DNA from: Pseudomonadota bacterium
GTDB taxonomy: Bacteria; Pseudomonadota; Alphaproteobacteria; Rhizobiales; Xanthobacteraceae
NCBI GenBank assembly: GCA_023433965.1
Contig: JAEYTQ010000210.1
Location: forward strand, 1-8,385
Direction: 5' to 3'
Length of the DNA: 8,385 bases
The position numbers were made by a program, and so were the translations under genes. Below are positions 6,822 to 8,385 of this stretch, piece after piece; the stretch's first letter is position 1; every line of letters begins with the position of its first letter. Under the pieces are notes generated by a model. The model saw only the letters and a list, made by a program, of their open reading frames with translations, was not told where the DNA came from and ran no database searches.

Positions 6822-7580
6822 TCACAGTGCCGCACCCCAGCTGCGCGCCGTCTGCAAGATCCAGTCGCGATAAAGCGTCAGCGGCGTCACGCCGGTCAAC
6901 CCGCCGCAACCGGCCGCGCCGTTCGGCCCCGTGGACCAGCAGATGAGGCCGACGAGCACGGGACCGTTCGGCTTGTCCTCGAACACGGGGCCGCCGGAAT
7001 CGCCGGTGCAAGCACCAATTCCGTCGCGAACGCCGTTGGTTACAGGATCGACCAGGCGAATCTGGAGGGTGCCGGGCTGCCCGGTCGCGACGAGCCCAGC
7101 AACGCGCGTGGCGCCGCCGCTCTTGCCGTCACCGCGAACGGTGACGCCAATACCGGCGATGACGAAGCGGCCGCCGACCCGAACTGGAATCGTCGGCATG
7201 CCGACCGTCACCGTGGATTTTCCCTTTGGTGGAATTTCCAACTGCAACAGCGCGACGTCGGCGGTGGCGCGATGCGCCTGCATCGCCTGCATGTTGAAGC
7301 TCGGATGGATCGCGACGGTCCGCACATTCAGCAATTGCGGCTGTCCATCGCTCCCGCGATCGACGATCTTGTAGTCCGCGCCCGGCGGCACGCAGTGGGC
7401 GACCGTCAGGACCACGCGGGGTGCAACCAGGCTCCCGGTGCAGAAATTGCCGCGCGAGCCAACGATGGTGACGATGGCGCGTGCGACACCATCGGCCTGC
7501 GGCGTGCCGCCACCGACGATGGCGTGGGCTGGCGTCGCGAGCAGCAACGCAGCCGCGACGAACGGGGCAGGCTTCTTCAT
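6822..7580 (-). CDS. Secreted S1-family (chymotrypsin-fold) serine protease
   Basis: A 252-residue exported protease, probably acting in the periplasm or outside the cell. The signal peptide is MKKPAPFVAAALLLATPAHA, with likely cleavage after Ala20. The mature protein begins IVGGG, the S1 family's classic activated amino terminus. The full catalytic triad is visible: His62 (TVAHC), Asp108 (TADVALLQL) and Ser195 (GDSGGP, 193-198). Paired cysteines suggest disulfides (47/63, 191 and later ones). The residue six before the catalytic serine is Gly189, not the Asp of trypsin, so cleavage after Lys/Arg is not expected. I chose ATG 7578-7580 because it starts a standard signal peptide; the in-frame ATG at 7590-7592 would add only MHVP. 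Neither start has a good ribosome site. The gene is divergent from the HAD hydrolase gene and upstream of the monooxygenase on the same strand. Its substrate is unknown. Confidence 0.9.
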   Translation of the reverse strand: MKKPAPFVAAALLLATPAHAIVGGGTPQADGVARAIVTIVGSRGNFCTGSLVAPRVVLTVAHCVPPGADYKIVDRGSDGQPQLLNVRTVAIHPSFNMQAMQAHRATADVALLQLEIPPKGKSTVTVGMPTIPVRVGGRFVIAGIGVTVRGDGKSGGATRVAGLVATGQPGTLQIRLVDPVTNGVRDGIGACTGDSGGPVFEDKPNGPVLVGLICWSTGPNGAAGCGGLTGVTPLTLYRDWILQTARSWGAAL

Positions 7581-7590
7581 GGGAACATGC

Positions 7591-7602
7591 ATCGATATCG
7601 AT
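7591..7602. repeat. 12-bp perfect palindrome at the protease start
   Basis: ATCGATATCGAT is fully self-complementary and overlaps the alternative upstream ATG of the protease gene. On the minus strand the surrounding TTGATCGATATCGA (7605-7592) also matches the TTGA-N6-TCAA pattern at seven of eight positions. It could be an operator in the divergent spacer, but this is weak. Confidence 0.3.
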
Positions 7603-7685
7603 CAAGGCGGACGATTTGCTTCGGACTGGCCCTTGCCGATAGCGCATGCTAGCCCTCTTGGAAAGGAATTGACGAGGGCAGGACA

Positions 7686-8321
7686 TTGACGGTCGAGGCG
7701 GTGATCTTTGACTTTGGCGGCGTGCTGACAAGCTCGCCCTTCGAGGCGTTCACGCGGTTCGAGACCGAACGCGGCCTGCCCGTGGACATCATCCGGCGCA
7801 CCAACGCCGCCAATCACCTGGAGAACGCCTGGGCCAGGTTCGAGCGCGCCGAGGTGGGCATTGACACTTTCGATGAGTTGTTCGCCGCGGAATCGCTCGC
7901 GCTCGGCGCGGAAGTGCGCGGCCGCGACGTGCTGCCGCTGCTGCAGGGCGATCTGCGCCCGGAGATGGTCGAGGCCCTGAAGCGCATCAAGGCGCAATTC
8001 AAGACCGGCTGCATCACCAACAACCTCCCCGCCAACGCGATCGGCAGCCTGACGGGACGCTCACTCTACATCGCCGAAGTCATGGTGCTGTTCGACCACG
8101 TCATCGAATCCGCCAAGATCGGCCTGCGCAAGCCCGACCCGCGCATCTACGAGATGATGGTGGAGACGCTGAAGGTCGATCCGAAGAAGTGCGTCTATCT
8201 CGACGATCTCGGCGTCAATCTGAAGCCGGCGCGCGAAATGGGCATGACCACGATCAAGGTCACGAGCGGCGCACAGGCGATCGCGGAGCTCGAGACGGTG
8301 ACGGGACTGAAGCTGGGGTAG
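7686..8321 (+). CDS. HAD-superfamily hydrolase (HAD-IA, ACAD10/epoxide hydrolase N-domain-like)
   Basis: A 211-residue cytoplasmic phosphatase-fold protein; its substrate is unknown. Motif I is FDFGGVL, with nucleophile Asp9 but Gly11 where most HAD phosphatases carry the acid/base Asp. Motif II is ITNN with Thr111, motif III is Lys149 in GLRKPDPRIY, and motif IV is Asp173/Asp174 in VYLDDLGVNL. A helical cap occupies roughly 16-95. The DxG form is known in the YihX-like and ACAD10-like branches, so it is probably a subfamily trait, not damage. The start is TTG (7686-7688), immediately before the conserved first strand. GAGG and AGGA lie just upstream, an in-frame TAG lies at 7650-7652, and there is no ATG or GTG between them. 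It is divergent from the protease gene across about 100 bp, with no clear sigma-70 promoter visible. It ends just before the interspersed repeat. Confidence 0.88.
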   Translation: MTVEAVIFDFGGVLTSSPFEAFTRFETERGLPVDIIRRTNAANHLENAWARFERAEVGIDTFDELFAAESLALGAEVRGRDVLPLLQGDLRPEMVEALKRIKAQFKTGCITNNLPANAIGSLTGRSLYIAEVMVLFDHVIESAKIGLRKPDPRIYEMMVETLKVDPKKCVYLDDLGVNLKPAREMGMTTIKVTSGAQAIAELETVTGLKLG

Positions 8322-8332
8322 GCGCGTCATAC

Positions 8333-8378
8333 TCCGTCATTGCGAGCGCAGCGAAACAATCCAGAGTCTTTCCGCGGA
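8333..8378. repeat. Interspersed palindromic repeat (Bradyrhizobium-type REP-like element)
   Basis: The segment begins with TCCGTCATTGCGAGCGCAGC and ends with AATCCAGAGTCTTTCCGCGG. I recognise it from memory as a short element repeated many times between genes in Bradyrhizobium and relatives. ATTG (8339-8342) and CAAT (8357-8360) can pair across the core. The usual longer pair appears weakened here by an A in place of G at 8356. It ends in the CCGCGG palindrome (8372-8377). It follows the HAD gene stop by about 12 bases and may act as a transcript end. The repeat may run past the window edge. Confidence 0.7.
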
Positions 8379-8385
8379 GGTAGTC

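Noticed and set aside
8189..8383. A plus-strand frame ending in SVIASAAKQSRVFPRR
   Set aside because: The ending is the familiar translation of the interspersed repeat, fused to an out-of-frame part of the HAD gene; it is not a real gene.

Overview
This 8.4-kb GC-rich window reads as chromosomal DNA from an alphaproteobacterium, most likely Bradyrhizobium or a close relative. The grounds are the strong G/C preference at third codon positions, the protein families present, and a right-edge repeat that I recall as widely dispersed in Bradyrhizobium genomes. The taxon is an inference from memory, not a database result. There are six protein genes, one of them cut by the left edge. I see no RNA genes, CRISPR, insertion sequences or phage genes.

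Left half (1-5075): a nitrogen-related transport and signalling block. The start of an exported urea-type ABC transporter binding protein (urtA-like, minus strand, cut at the left edge) is divergent from a large hybrid sensor kinase. A 170-bp spacer with two inverted repeats separates them. The kinase is a chimera: an NCS1-type (purine/cytosine/allantoin) permease-like domain, a nine-cysteine cluster, two more membrane helices, a HisKA/HATPase kinase core, a receiver and a C-terminal helical tail. Its stop overlaps the start of a REC-middle domain-LuxR response regulator. The simplest reading is a sensor/regulator pair that detects a nitrogenous solute through a transporter-derived domain and controls the divergent uptake system and possibly itself, with the dyad at 693-716 as candidate operator. 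This wiring is inferred.

Middle (5076-6821): a short convergent spacer carries GC-rich hairpins. It is followed on the minus strand by an EthA-like flavin monooxygenase (Baeyer-Villiger type), whose upstream region holds an imperfect FNR/FixK-like box.

Right (6822-8385): an exported S1-family serine protease on the minus strand, whose signal-peptide cleavage would directly create the IVGG amino terminus. It is divergent from a HAD-superfamily hydrolase that uses a TTG start and has DxG in place of the usual DxD. The window ends in an interspersed palindromic repeat. The right-hand genes show no obvious functional link to the left block.

The most distinctive item is the permease-histidine kinase hybrid with its cysteine cluster, paired regulator and divergent transporter gene.
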